A stretch of DNA of 64,000 bases from Hydractinia symbiolongicarpus (lineage: Eukaryota > Cnidaria > Hydrozoa > Anthoathecata > Hydractiniidae), in NCBI RefSeq assembly GCF_029227915.1, contig NC_079876.1, positions 15,562,001-15,626,000 on the forward strand, in the 5' to 3' direction. A model generated the notes under the pieces. That model saw nothing but the letters and a program-made list of their open reading frames with translations. It did not search any database and was not told the DNA's origin. The position numbers and the translations under genes are program-made. Below are positions 10,501 through 25,500 of this stretch, in pieces; position 1 is the first letter of the stretch; every line of letters starts with the position of its first letter.

Positions 10501-13500
10501 CCTCCCTACATAAAAATTTTTCTGAAAAGTGTATCTAAATTTAAATAATTTTTTAAAAGTAAAAATTCATTTGTGAAGAAAGTTCTAGTGATTCGGTCAT
10601 GTAAGATATTTTTTGCAAATCTCATATTAATAATAGCTTTATTTTCTGTCTCCATGCAAAGTGGTATCACAGTAGCGAGACACACAAAATGCAGTATATA
10701 AAGGACAGGCAAACAGGGATTTCCATGGGTCATTGACCAGTAAACAATTTATTTTTTGCAAGAAATTCTTTCTGTGAATGTACTAGTACTTTTTGTGCAA
10801 TTTAAGTTATTAGAACAGATTATTGAGGTAAAGTGGTCTTTAATAAAACTTATTCATATCACAGAAGATATGAGTAAGTTTTAATTTTTATCAGCCTTTA
10901 ATAAAACTTACATTACAGAAGTTGATTATCACTTTTATCAGTTACAAAGAAGAGAAGTTACCAGAAAAACAGGAAAATAAACTTCTTAAAAGGTTTGTGA
11001 TGGTTAGTCAACAAATTAGTAATTATTGTTACATATTGATCTTTCAAGAAATTTGGGTGCTGACAGACAAAATTTGTAAATATAGTTAAAATCAGAAAAG
11101 AAAATTAGCATAGGCAAGAAATAGGCAAAAATAGGCAAGTTGCACAAACATTTTATGCCAATTTTTTATGTTGGAAAAATATTTAAAAAGTAATTTTTGA
11201 AAGTAACAAACTTTTTGAACATAATCAAAGTAAAGAAAAATATTTTAATGTTGTAAGCATGTTAAAGCTTAATAAACAACAACAACAAGTAGTGATGTAT
11301 ATTTAAATTTATACCAAAGTAGGATAAAAATAAAGTGTTTGCTCTGCTGCATAAATGCTTAGGGATAATCAGAGATTGATTGTCTGATTATTGCCAAAAC
11401 AAAAGAACATTAAACTTAATGCAGATCATTTGCTCAGCTAAGAAATCAATTGCATAGTTTTCATATGTTTTATTTATTGTTTAAAAAAACAACCTCTCGT
11501 CACCACACTTATTTTTTAGTAGCAAAAGAATCCATATTCTAATTACTTTTACGTTTAAGGATTATAAAGATCACAAGCTACCTGATAATATGCCCTCTGT
11601 AATATTGAATACTCAGTACCAGGTTTTAGTTTCACATTCAAAAATAAGAAGAACTTGTCTGTTAAATCTATTTTCTGTCTTAACCTTCTTCGAGTGTATT
11701 CTTTTCCATCTCCTAATTTGAACTTATAATAATCACTGAACTGTTCAGCACGAAATTCTGCCGCAACATAAAGATCTTCATTGTTTTCGCCATATGGTTT
11801 TAATGAATCATTCGGAGGATCAAGTGATGTTTCTCTGCTTTTAGTTACAATTATTTGATAGTACCTAAATCATTTAAGACTTATAAGAATCTTTCTGTAA
11901 TAAAAAATGTTTAGGCAGAGTAAATTGAGTTGAGTTATGAGTTAATTGTTACATAGCTTAAATAGGTGAACATTACAAAGCAAATTTAAACTGTAAAAAA
12001 TGCAAGGAGTTTCGCAATGACCAGATACAAAAAAGTATTTATTTTATCAATAGAAAGTATAGAAAAAAAGTAAAAAAGGTACAGTAAAATAAGACATACT
12101 TAACATTGTCTGGACCTTTTGATAATTGAATTGTTATTGAAGCCTGTGTTCTTGCTGAATTGTTTTTATCAATTCTTAAAAGATCTCTCCGTTCTGAAAT
12201 TAAAGATATAAAAGTTAGGCTTTATTTATAGCCATAAAATTAAGTTATCTATAATTGTCATAAAAAATGTTTTAAAACAAGAACAAGAAGAAAACACACA
12301 CTTGATAAAGAATAGCAAAAAACAGTTTTTTATTTACAGCGGTAGTTTTTTAGTCAAAAGATAAAGTCATAAACAAGAAAAAACATAGTTTTGATGCTAA
12401 ATACGAATAACATAATCACTCTCTTGGATAATACAAAGTACCAATTAAATTACTTATAGTTTTGCTTGAAAAGTTGCCATACAACTTGGTACCATTCTAA
12501 ATAATAATAAAAGAAAATAGTGTTCACAACAGATCTGGTAGCAGATTGTTTATTAACTAGTACAGTAGAGTAGCTTCAAACACTGATGATACAATATATT
12601 ACTTTTAGTGCTTAGCATGTGACGTAATATCAGTCCTATGTTTGCATACCCTAGTATCTTAAATGGGAACTGAAAAATTCAATAGCCCTTAGAAAACATC
12701 CTATATTCTGCATTTTATAAAACTTTTGTTTATATTTTTATCAGGCTAGAACAATTGATGTAATGAAAATAAAGTGATTTGATACACTGGGAATTGTATT
12801 TTATGCCAATTTAACTTTACCATGGCAGATTTAAAACGATGATATTGATTTGTTATAAATTAATGTTGTCATTGTTGTATATTTCGTTAAAGACGCTATA
12901 TTTACAGCCTTTTTAATAAACAACAAACCGTTCTTTGATAAATGGCACTATTTTTTTCAAATATTTTGTCAGTGGACTGTTTCACGGGATTTAACAACTA
13001 GTAATCTTAATAAGTGACGTAACCTGCAAACAATACTTGAGCAATACTTGATGAGCTGTATATAAATTTTTGTACCAAAATTAAGAAAGAATGTTAAGGA
13101 ATATATATAGAATATATGGATGAAATATCATCATTTTTGTACTTCTTTGCACAACCAGAAAAAAAGTCTACATCAAACAAAAATTGTTAAGCGATTTTCA
13201 AAAACATTGTCAATGTCAACACAATGAAAACCTTACCTTTGATGTAACTACAGCACGGAAACAAAGGATGAAATTTCCAATCAAAGGGATGTGTACAGTT
13301 TTATCATGGATAGTAGGATTTTCTATTCCTTTAAAAATGGTCACATTAAAGTTATGAGGAACTTCTTCAGGATTCAATGTTATAATCTCTTTAGTTAAAA
13401 TGCATTCTGATCTTGAAACAGCAAATTCATATGCACTAAAAATACATGTATCATTAATCTCCTTAAAATTCGTGACAGTTGAAGTTTGCTAAAATATTTT

Positions 13501-16500
13501 ACAAAAAGAATGGTCTATTTTAGTTTCAATTTTATGCTTTGACAATAAAAGAACTCATTGCGGTAATTTGTAAGAGTTAATTAATGCTCGTGAAACTTGC
13601 TAAGATAACTACTTTGCAAAAATTTCCATCCGCAAGAGTTTCTTTACTGGAAGTATGTGCAACAGTTTGACGGCTGCTAATCAAACCTATTTATATTTAT
13701 TTAGCCAACTAAAGACATTGCAAATACACGCATAGCAAAGTCCACTTACTGTAACACGAGTCTTACCTGATAGGACCTGTATATGATTGCACTGAACTCA
13801 AAGAAAGAACCTCCTTGATCATTGGATATTTGAACAAAGACACGCTTGGAGAATATGGTCCTGTTAAAAGTAAAAATTGCATTATAATTGTGATACATAG
13901 TAAAATATTTATGTACTATACTTATGCTTATTATGTTGTTATATACTTATGTAATATACTTATGCTACCATCAGTTGGAATAAAATACTTTAAGAACATA
14001 TATACATTAACAAAATAAAGTCGTTAAACAAAAAGTAAAATAAGTTAATTTCATTAGTGATCTGCCGGTACTGCCTTATAATTTTTGATAATATATTCAT
14101 TAACATGATGGCACTTAGAAACAAGTTTATTAACTTGTTTTTGAGTTGACAATGTGGACCTTTTCTGTTAATATTTCTTTTAACAACTTTATTTTATTAA
14201 TGTACGCATGTTTTAAAGTATTTCATTCATGAAAGATAATCGCATACTGCATTAAACTTGCAGTTTTGTAAATACTTTATCCATGTATAAAAATTAAAAA
14301 AATATCTAACCCACTTGTCAAAAACACGTATTAAGGACTTTTGTCCGACTTAATCATTCCACATGCATATATAGTAACTAGTATGTATTAATGTGTTAAT
14401 TTGAAACCTTAACTGTAAATAACTGAAATAAAACAACAACTAGATAAATAAAAAATCCATGCATAATAAACGTCACTTACTATCATAGTCAGTCTCAAAC
14501 TTTTGTTTTTTCGACAATGGGCCTGCTCCACCACCAGTGGTGGCATGTATACGAATTGTATAATTTGTTCCTGGATATAAATCTTTCACTGTTAAAAACG
14601 TAGCATTGGTGTGGCCTGAGACATCATGAGCAAATTTTTTGTAGTAAGTCTTTTGACCAATGAGTGTAATCTAAATTTTAAAATGAAACATTAAACAGAA
14701 TGAAAGTGGTTCCAGTACAAAACATAAAAAGTAAGCATTTCTTACATTATAAACTTTTATAATTCCATTTATTTGATAAGGTTCTTCCCAATTTAAATAA
14801 ATTGTAGTGGGTGATTTCTTTTGAACACTGATATTTCGTGGTTCAGTGGGCTCTAAATAATCAAGAGGTAATAAAACAGAAATACAATATTTGATTTTTG
14901 GTTTTAGAAGTAAACAGAGTTTGAAGCCAGGGTCAAGACTTAACAATAATATGGAATATAAATTACAATAACATAAGTAATAAAAACGCTAAATTAAAAG
15001 AAGTTTATGACTATAGAATACCAAAAATCTCAGGAAACACCATGTAAAATCAAAACAAAAATTAAAAACACAAAAATAAGAAAATAGATAAATAAACAAA
15101 AGAACTATACATAATCACCTCCTTCCAGTGTTTTTGTTTCTACAACATCACTCCATGGTCCAATAAAAAAGTTTTCTTTTGTGTTAGCTCGAACCTGTAC
15201 CAAAAAATTTTTAAAACAATTGAAACTGTAAAAAAAGGCAAACCTGAAAATCTTCCACTCAATTTTGATAAATTAACGGAAGTATATGCTACAACGGGCA
15301 CGTACGAAACTAATTACCTGAACTTCATATTCTTGGAAATTACTTAAGTTTTTAATGGTGAAAGACATATTCTCTGAAATGCTTGTAACATTTAAAACAG
15401 CTTGTAAATTGTATTTTTCTTTATATTTTATCTCATATTTACTGATAACTCCACCAACAGGTTCAGGTTGAAGCCAAGAAACCAAAATTTCTTCTTTGGA
15501 CTTCGGCATTAATGTAACATTTCGAGGTATTGATGGAACTGGAATATATAAATGTAAACAGTCAGAATTATCGTAATCCTTCCTAACTATATGGCAAGCA
15601 AAATGCTTTCTAAATTATGTAAATAAACAACATGTTTTACCTCCTTCAGCAGTTTTAAAAGATACATTTTTCCTAGTAGATTCAGTCAGCCGATTGTAGC
15701 TAGAAACAGTTACAGCGTAATCCGTATAGGGCGTTAGTTTGTCAATAATTTGATTCGATGCCCTACCAATAATGGATGTGTTTCCCTTAAACAATAATTT
15801 AATCCCAGTTGTGGGAAAGTCGCCAGTTAATTGTCCAAAAGATACAGAGATTGTAGCTGTGGTATTCGTCGATGTGATATTTACATTTGGTGGACTAACA
15901 GTTGCTGAAACAAAGAATATAAAGTCACACCAGGCTCTTCTCTCTGTTGTAACTAATACTCCAAAAACGGAAAACATTCTATCACGATTTTACAAACTAT
16001 ACTAGTATATTTCTAGCAACCAAATGTTGTGAATTAACTATTATTGTGCCCATCTAAACATAGGGCACTAATTTTTCTTTCGTCAAAAATTATAAAGTGT
16101 AGATTTCATATTTTATCTGAATGAAATTTTAAAAAGGCTTTATGTTGAGTTCCACCGGGTAAAAATTACTTAGTTTTAGCTTACATAAGAAAAAAGGAAA
16201 ATTAAATTTAGAAAAGCATACCATTAAAACCAATATAACTTGCTGTCACAATTTGTTGTCCCTTGTTTGTTGAATCACCAGGATAGTATGCAGCACAAGT
16301 ATAATTTATATAACATGTTGTGTTACTGATATTACTAAAGTCACATGAAATATTGTTTTCAATAATCCAATCAGTCATGTTTCGATGAATTTGTAAGTTG
16401 GAGATGTAAGTACCATTGACGTTATTGTAAGACCCATTTATATTCATGTTATGATAAGCAGATAAATCTTCTGTAGGAAAATTCCACTCCTGTTGACACC

Positions 16501-19500
16501 CAGGTTGAGCTTCAACAAAACACTTGATTGATTTACTGGTGTTTTTTACAATTGCAACTGATTTAAGAACTTCTACTTTAGGATGAGTAGCTAAAATACA
16601 AACATATATGTTACAAAATAAATCTGATAAACACAATACGACAATTTAATGCTGTATCAATTTTCCCAATTTTAGGCAACTTCCCTTTCATTTTTATTTT
16701 AATATTTAACAATTTTTAACTATTGTGTGGGAAATACAACAAAATACCCAAACACTAAACCGGTACATTAATTCATAAAATTTTCTAGGCTTGAAATTTT
16801 CAGATATAAGTTGCACGTGTACCTGACACAGGTATTTAATTTCTTATATACAAAAATGCTTTATCAGTACTTCGATGTCTTGCACAACTGTCAAAATTAA
16901 AAGTTTATAAAGTTCTATTTGTGTTTTTATGTAAACGGAACGTTCGCATGGCTAATTAGCATTTGAAGCCGCATTAATGTTTATTACGCAATTAACGCTG
17001 CTAATATTGTGATTGTTGGTGATATTAAACTATATGAATAATTTTGTAAAGAAAAAACAAAACAAAACTTAAAGTATCATTATTCGTTTTTTCCAATTTT
17101 TCCAGTTCTTGAGTAATAAAATTATTGAGTCCAATTTAAAAAAATATTCCATTTCAAATTTCCGTGCAGGGCAAAACGCAAAAAATTGGCTTTTCCGCAC
17201 AACCAATTATTCGACCAGGCCTTTGTGCAAAAATTAAATGTGCTAAGTTACGCTATCTAGTTAGTATCAAAGCAATGATAACCTTTATGACAGCCAAGCA
17301 ATTCCCAACGCATGCTGCAACCATGTTTGTTCCAAGATGTTGGATGCAAACGAACACATTTAGCAGATATTGGAACGGGAAATTTTCTTACTACTGTACC
17401 ATATCTACTTGTTGCTCCACTAGACATCTAAAATTAAGACAGAGAATTTTAATAATCTTATCATAAATACACCATAGACAAATTCATCGATTCAATTTAT
17501 TCAATACTACATATGTAAAATAATAAGTTTTAAATTTTAAATAAATATAAAGTAGGTATAGATCAAGGAAAAACACATACCGTAACAATATTGCTCAAAG
17601 TATAATTATATAAAGTTCTGTTTCCTTGATATCCATATGATATATAATATGATAAAACTCTTCCATCATTGTAATATCCTTGTCCTTGTATTGCAACAGC
17701 ATTAATAAGTTTATGTGAATCAAAGCATACTTGAATCCAAGGTTGATGATCTGCAAAAACAGAAGTCTTATTAGTCTTATTTTCTTAAAAAACTACCTTG
17801 GGAACAATAACTTAGGTATTTCAACGACAATTTTCATATACCATGCATGGCATGCTTTCGTTAATAATGTTAGAATGGTTAACCTAATGACATGGGACAA
17901 TCCGTCGCTGATTTTTATCATTTTGGAATGGAAACACAAACACTTTTTAGCAGGTGGTATATACCGCCCATTTTCAAAAGCTATCATTATATTGATGTCT
18001 TGTCATTACTGTTTGTTTTTTCATTTAAGTTCTATACTATAATTTGTGCGTTGTAAATAGTTTGAATATTTAACATCCTTTGATACAAAACTCATTAACT
18101 GCCCCGCGTGTTATGTTTTTTAAAGTTACACCTTAAAAGTTTTGTTTGTTAAAATTGTTTATTTTGATCAAAAACAGTAAAAAAAAGACTTATACCCAAT
18201 ATGGACTAAATAAATTCTACCTGTTTCGAATAGTACAGCTAGTTAAAAAAGTTGAAACTCACAAAAAAAGATATTAACCTTTATTTTCATATTTTGTCCA
18301 ATCTCCAATCATGTTATTAAGACCGCTATTTTTTGGCCCATTTGCTGCATCTACACTACCATTAGCATATACAGACGACGAGCTCAATGTAACACCATAA
18401 TTACCTTCTATACCAAGTTTGTGCATACAACCTAAACAATTATATATGACGAAAATGTGAGATAATTTAGACAAACACACATCAATATCGGGAAAAATAA
18501 TTACCATTATCACATCCAACAAACTGAATTTCTCCACACACGTTTGTTGACGATGTTACTATATCAATAACTTTACAAATAATTTCTTCGTCAAACCAAA
18601 ACATCAATGTTGAATCATCACTTCTAGGCTGCGACAACTAGAGAAAAAATCAATATAAAAATTCAAGAAACAGAACATTTAATGGAAAAGTTTGATGTAC
18701 ATATAATAAACTTTATCACCCAACTATCACAAGATGGCAATATAATTTTTTGAAATCTACGACTATGATGAAACTTGTAGAAGGAGGAAATTTGCAAAAA
18801 AATATTATTTTTATAAACATAAACTACATAAACTAGCCAAAAGTTGCCCTTATAGTTAAAGGATTAATTCATAAAACCTAATCTTTTATTGTCTTCATTT
18901 TCTTCATGTTGAAAAAAATTTCGCATCAATATTCTTGGAAAATTTGACGACATAATTTCTTTTAAATTCGACCAAAAGTAAACAAAAACATAGTGTTTAA
19001 ACTTTTTTAAAAAAACTAAATATTTAAAGGCCACAACGCATTTGGTTATGCTGCAATTAAAGTTACGAAAACAATCATAGTTTATTTTATCTAATCTGCA
19101 AACCATGAAAGCTTTGCAAAAATAGCTTCTTACCAATTTAATTAAAAAAAATAAGAAAGGATGTAAAAAGTTGTTTGATTATTAGTCCATGTTAAAGATA
19201 AATGAGTGATGCTTTGATTAACATCAGAACTGTGAAACCTAAAATTTTTAGTCTTTAAAATTAATGAAAATTACGAAATGCTATTTTGCATAATAGCCTT
19301 AATACACAATCACTGATATTATGTTAAAATAACACTTTATGTAAATTATCCAAAACATTACCTTTGTTAGCTTAATTTTCTCTACTTCAGTCATGTTTTT
19401 AGGTGACTGCCCATATCTAATGTGAAAATCACTAAAATTGTTGTTATTTAACCTAAGTCCTGTCAACGTAACCCTTTTCCCAAAATGATAACGGATGTAT

Positions 19501-22500
19501 GATAAGTTTTTGCTGCAGATTTGTGAAAATGGTTTAGATTGTGGCAGGTTCAAATGCACAGGAAAGACAGGAGATGAACAAGCTGAAAATAAATAGTAAC
19601 AAAAATTAGGACAGTAGACAAACCTAACAAAGCACTGAGTAACATTACTACTTACTTTCAGCACATCCATACAATTCAACCTTTAGACAAGCTTGGTTAT
19701 CTCCAACAAAATGGAATTCGATATAACGTAATGTTATCTCTTTGTTTTTAAACCAGTATCGTCTTGTGTATTTGCTTCGTGGATAATCATACGTCTAAAA
19801 AAAGGTTTAATGGTCACAACTTACATTTCACACGGCACATATCTCACATTTTTATTACGGTAGATGTCAACCTTACCCTACGAGTGCCACTCGAGGTATC
19901 ATCCATTTTTACTATTTCAGTGTTGTTCATACTAGATACACTGTATTTGAACCAGACTTGATGAATGGCAAATGAGTATCCTTGTAATGCCATCCCAGTC
20001 ACTGTCATAAGTCGACCAAGATCAATCTTTAACCAAATTATGCCTGAACTTGCACACCAAAATTTATCACTGTTAAGACGAGCATTTGATGCCTTTAAAC
20101 CACCATCGGGTTTGGATGATGTGAATTGAATATCATTGATAATCCCATTCTCAAATCCCAGGGGTTGCATACAAGGTCCTAAAGGGAGCTATACATTTTT
20201 GTTGTGTCCTTTTTAAATTTTATTATAAAAGTGCTACCTTTTAGTTAAGTTTTAAAGTTGTATTTTGCATATATTGCTGTGTTTACTAAAACTTTGTTTT
20301 GGCAAACACCGTTATCAAATAAAGGATTAAATTAAGACAGAAAAAAATGTCAAAATGTCATTAACCGCCACTGTCTAAACACTAACACAAAACAAAAAGT
20401 CACATACTATAAACGCTAAATTTTAATTTACAAAATAAAACACTGTACAAATTACGGCTTCCGTGAATTTATTAATTTCCGGTAGTTTCTTTTAACTACG
20501 GCAATAGGTTTTCTGAATAAAACAAAACTTAAATAAAGGTTAATGTTCAAACCTGCCGGAGAAGTCTTAACTGAAATTTCAGTACTCCAATTGCTACTGG
20601 TACTGGGTGATAATAAAAGAAACCGCATCTATATGAAAGCACAAAATAAGACATTATGTAATTTTATTTATATAAAAAGGGTAAAAATAACCCATTACAA
20701 AAACTAATATACCATCCTACCCTGTCAGTTTATCTAACCTATCCTTACCTTCCCTTGTTGTAAAAAAATTAAAAGGGTTTTGGAATAATTTATAAAATCT
20801 TTCAGCCGGCATCATTTATACATTAATTTTTTGCAACACTAGGTTTACATTCACTACTATATTTTTAACTTTATCATTTACTTTACAATAAAAGGCAAGT
20901 TTATGTTATTTGTAATTATCTTTCTATTTAATGAAAAAAAGGGAAAACGAATCGGTTTAAACACCCAAAATTACACTTAAGAAATTCTCAACTCTATAAA
21001 AGTTTCTCTTCCAATTGCAGCCCTATGATTTGGGACTATTTATTTACCATGAGCACCTTTGCTCTGCATCTTATTCTGAAATCCATGTCAGTTATATAGA
21101 AATCGGTTTTGCATTGCTTTGAATATAATGTTCAAAATTCGCGCTCGTTTTTATATAAAAAAACACACAAGACTATCTTACAATTCTAGGTATATATATA
21201 TAAGCTTTCACCCTACACATTGATAAATTACAAGTAACTATAAGCCAGAAAATGAAAATACCACTGGATCCTTCATATATATTTTATGGGTAGCTTTTTC
21301 AACAACCTTAAAAGAAATATATTTAAGATTTGTACGAACTACCAACGTTCAGATTTACAAAAAAATAAAAAGAGGGGCAAAAAAAGCAGAAAAATCTGTA
21401 AAATAAGGATCTGTAATAGACAATGAGAAAACTCATGGTGCTTTTAGTTTTTTGTTGTTCAGAAATTAAGTAACCATAATAAGTTTTACCTTGCACTTGT
21501 ATGTAGTAAAGGGTGCAAGCTCGTAAACTGTAGCAGACGTAGCTGTGTTTGGTATGTTGTCCGTAAAAACGATTTCTCTACAATTCTGTCGACAACATTG
21601 AATTTCATACTTTGTTATGTGCATATTCTTAAGTGGTATCCATGAAAAAGAAATTGAAGTTGCATTCTGTGAAATAACTGAAAATTTTTTTACGGCTAAA
21701 TCTAAAATAAACAAATATTATACTTCTTTTGCTGCACTTTTTTAAGTTAATACGTTAAGAAAACAATTACAACAAATATAAAAATTTTTTTTTTATTAAT
21801 TTATAATAAACCAATTCAGAGGTAACATGCTACTAGAATATATGGGTTATACCTTGATATGACCAAGTGAGATTAAAAGATGTCTTGACAGGAACAGAGG
21901 AGTTTTGAAAGATGTAATGATATGCACACACAAATTCTTTAGTACACTTGAAATTCCCGTTTGCTTGTTTATTACATCTGCCAAATCTCAGCAAAAACTG
22001 ATCAATATTATTTTTAAAAATTAGAAACGATTTATATATTGTAGTTGCATTTTTGTTCGACATCTTGGTTATCATATAATTTCCATCATTTGTGATGATT
22101 TTGTTATTTACACTCCATTGTATATTTGGATGTGTACCAAATGCTGCACATTGTAAGCTGTTGTTTACTCTCCTTATCACAACATTAGGAAGTTTATCTA
22201 AAACAGGAGGATTGTCGTAATACTAGGTTGTATTATACACTTTGTGAGAAGTTCTTAACCCTCAAACAATTTGTTGAAGGTTAAGATTACTATATTTATA
22301 CAAAAGAAATTCAGACTATTGAGAAGACATAAGGAGTGATGAATATGAACAATAAAAACACATTGAGTTAGACCCCAATTTAGCCTATTTGAAATTAGTT
22401 TTATGATAACATTTATAAAGGGGTTGATATTTAATTATCTGTGTTAAAATTATTTATTTACGGATCAACTTCACATTAAACTATAAAAATATTACTCTCT

Positions 22501-25500
22501 CCCCTTTTGATGTATTCTCGTTCACATTAAAGAAAATGTATTCTTTTTCTGTTTTGTTTTTCATAGCCTCAATCATAGAAATAAATGACAAAAAAAAAGT
22601 TTATTATGCCAATCAAGACTTCGATTTAAATCCCATACCTTATTAGCTTTTACAGATTTTAGGTTCGCATGGTTAGCAGTTAATAAGAATGAAAGCTAAA
22701 CCACAAACAGGTCTCTAATCTCTTCTTAATAAAATCTCTTTTCTCGAATCTTCTTCCCGAAATCTCATTTTCAAAACAATCCTTTTCCAAAGTGTAAAAC
22801 ACTTCTCTTTCAAAAATCTCAATAAATTCTCAGATCCAATTCTGGTTCACAATATTAGAGTTAGATTTTGATTACTCACGTTTTTGTAAAAATGACATAC
22901 TAGTCTGATATTTTTACAAAGCACTTTCTTAAAAAATAATCATGCAGTTTGCTTTGTGGAATCTACCATAAATTTGAGGACTCTGGACGGCCTTTTTTGC
23001 CATTTATTGTGTTTAGTCCTCTCCTACTAAGCCAAATTGAGTCGGGATATTACTTTATTCATGCAAATGCCTTGTGAACTGCCACGACATAAAGTTGTTG
23101 GTAAATTGAGCACGTGTTTTGGGCCACTTGCAGAGAAGTGTCAATATACAGAAGAGAAGTGTGAGAATACAAAAATTGAAAGAGAAGTGAGCCATAGATG
23201 CATCGGCATTGTCAACTTTTTTTGTAATATGTAACATGTAAAGGTTAATATATCGCCCCATATCTTAAACAAACCCATCTAAAGATTTTGGCTACAAACA
23301 AAGATTTTTCTGGAAAATTATCTCGCAACCCGGTTATGGTCCTATGCAGCTTAATTCCGGAATTGCGCCAGAACCGGATAAACAACATAAACATCTTACA
23401 GAGGCCATTTATTGTCACGTTTTCAAATCTGTTTGACCATTTTGTCTTCCATAAGCTTTTCTTAATTTTATAGTATTTGTTTTCACATGTTAAGGCACAT
23501 ATATTTTTATGGTTTATTTTACCCACGTATAAATCTAAATCACTAATTTTAAAATTTTGACGAAGAACATAGATTTTGAACTAGCTTGTGGCTAGCTATA
23601 CTGAGTTGTACTTAGTCCTATTCTTTTAAAGTTTATATTCAGTTCGGCATCCTATTATTCATTTGTGTATGGTGTTGTGGCTATCTAGCTACAGAGTTAG
23701 CTGCTTTTAACTAAAAAGTGAAAAAAGCAAAGTTGCATGAATGTTTTTGCTATGATGGGGCAACAATGGGTTGCAAATGTTTTTGTTTTTGATAAAGTTT
23801 CAGCAACATTTTTTTTAAAAAATATATATTTCACCTGAGACATTTTAAAAATATTTCGACTTGAGTAAAAAAGGTTTGTAAACTCTATTTTTATTTTAGC
23901 TATCATTGCGGTAAAGTTATTTTTCAAAAAAATATGTTGCAACACTATAATGGTGTGGGCGCTTCAATTGATTTACGACATATCTGTACTAAAGTGCTCC
24001 ACCTGATTGTGTGGCACATTGTACGGCTCTTATGTAGTGCTCCACAGAGTATAAAACATTGGGTCACACAGTTACTTGTAGCTTAAATCCGCGCTTTGAC
24101 GCTTCCGGCTAGCCATAAATTTCTTACATAGAAAAAGGTAATAAAGGCACTACCCGACTATTACCAGCATCCAATATTCATTTTTCCATTATTAGGGCGA
24201 TGATTCATCAAATACCCGTCTACATTGATAACTATATGGCAAATATCAACTTGAAAGCGTATGTATCAATAAAAATGATGAATTACCAAAATTTCGAAGA
24301 AATGAGACAATAGGCTCTAAAAGTCAGACCTTTGTTGAATGAAGAACAACTTACTATAGTAGATTCCATTCTAAATGTTTTGATAATAATCACAATAATT
24401 ATATTATTATGGAAGTTATTACAAGAAATCTGTGTGTTGCTACTTGTGCATGGACAGGTATTGCTGCTACATTATTGCAAAATGGTAAGACTGTCACTCA
24501 CTTTTCAAGTTACCAGTCTCTGTTTTAGACGGCTCTACAAGTACTGTTAAAGTCAATAGTTACAGTATGATAACTAAATATTCTCTTAAGGCGATTGATG
24601 ACATGTTTAGGGTTATATGTAATAGCAACACACCTTGCGCTGGTAAAGTTATTGCTTTGAGAGGAATTTTCTTCAAGTATTTTCAGTTGTAGAGAGAACT
24701 GGACGAGCACAATTTTTAAAAGTCTGCTTGAAGAGTTCCACTCTATTGCTCTTGACTAGCATTTTTCACCTACATACTCACTAAGAGCTAGATAAGGAGA
24801 ACAAGTGTTTTCAGAATTTCTTTTAAATCTTGGCAGATGTCTTAACTCCAACTAATGAAAAAGCGTTGGAGATTAATAAACACATTTTGAATCAAATTCC
24901 TGGCGATACAAATACGTACCACAGTGTTGATTCTGTTGTGTCAGACAACTAAGAGGAAATTAATATATACCCTATTGAGTTCACGTATGCCACCACACCA
25001 CTTCAACATGACAATCAGATGTGTTGTAATGCTTTTGAGAAATCTGTGTCTCAAGGATGGCCTTTGCAATGGTACAAGACTAATCGTTCGTAACCACCAT
25101 GCCAATGTTATTAACTGTGTAATTGTTACTGTTATTTGTAGAGGTGATTGTGTTCTAATTTAATTAAAGAGTTTCACTCTGCCCAAATGATACGAATCTA
25201 CCCTTTCAAATTAAGCGAATACAGTTTCCTTTAACATTGTCTTATGCATTGACCATAAAAAAAAGTTAGGGTCAAACTTTTGAGAGGGTTGGTATATACT
25301 TGCGCAGACCTTGCTTTACCAATGGCGAATTGTATGTTGCTTTTTCCCAAGCACGGTCATTTGCTGCAGTAAAGGTAAAAGTTGTCAGTACTTATCAACA
25401 AGTTTATGTAGGGAATAAAGATTCACAAAGAAATATCGTTTTTCCACAAGTGTTGTGAATATTTTAGTTGTCAATTACTGATACAATGTTGACAGCAGGT

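Noticed and set aside
18864-19136. Minus-strand open frame of 90 codons in a gene B intron
   Set aside because: It does not fit the phases of the flanking exons, has no domain, and the direct junction 19362 to 18637 gives a complete F5/8C.
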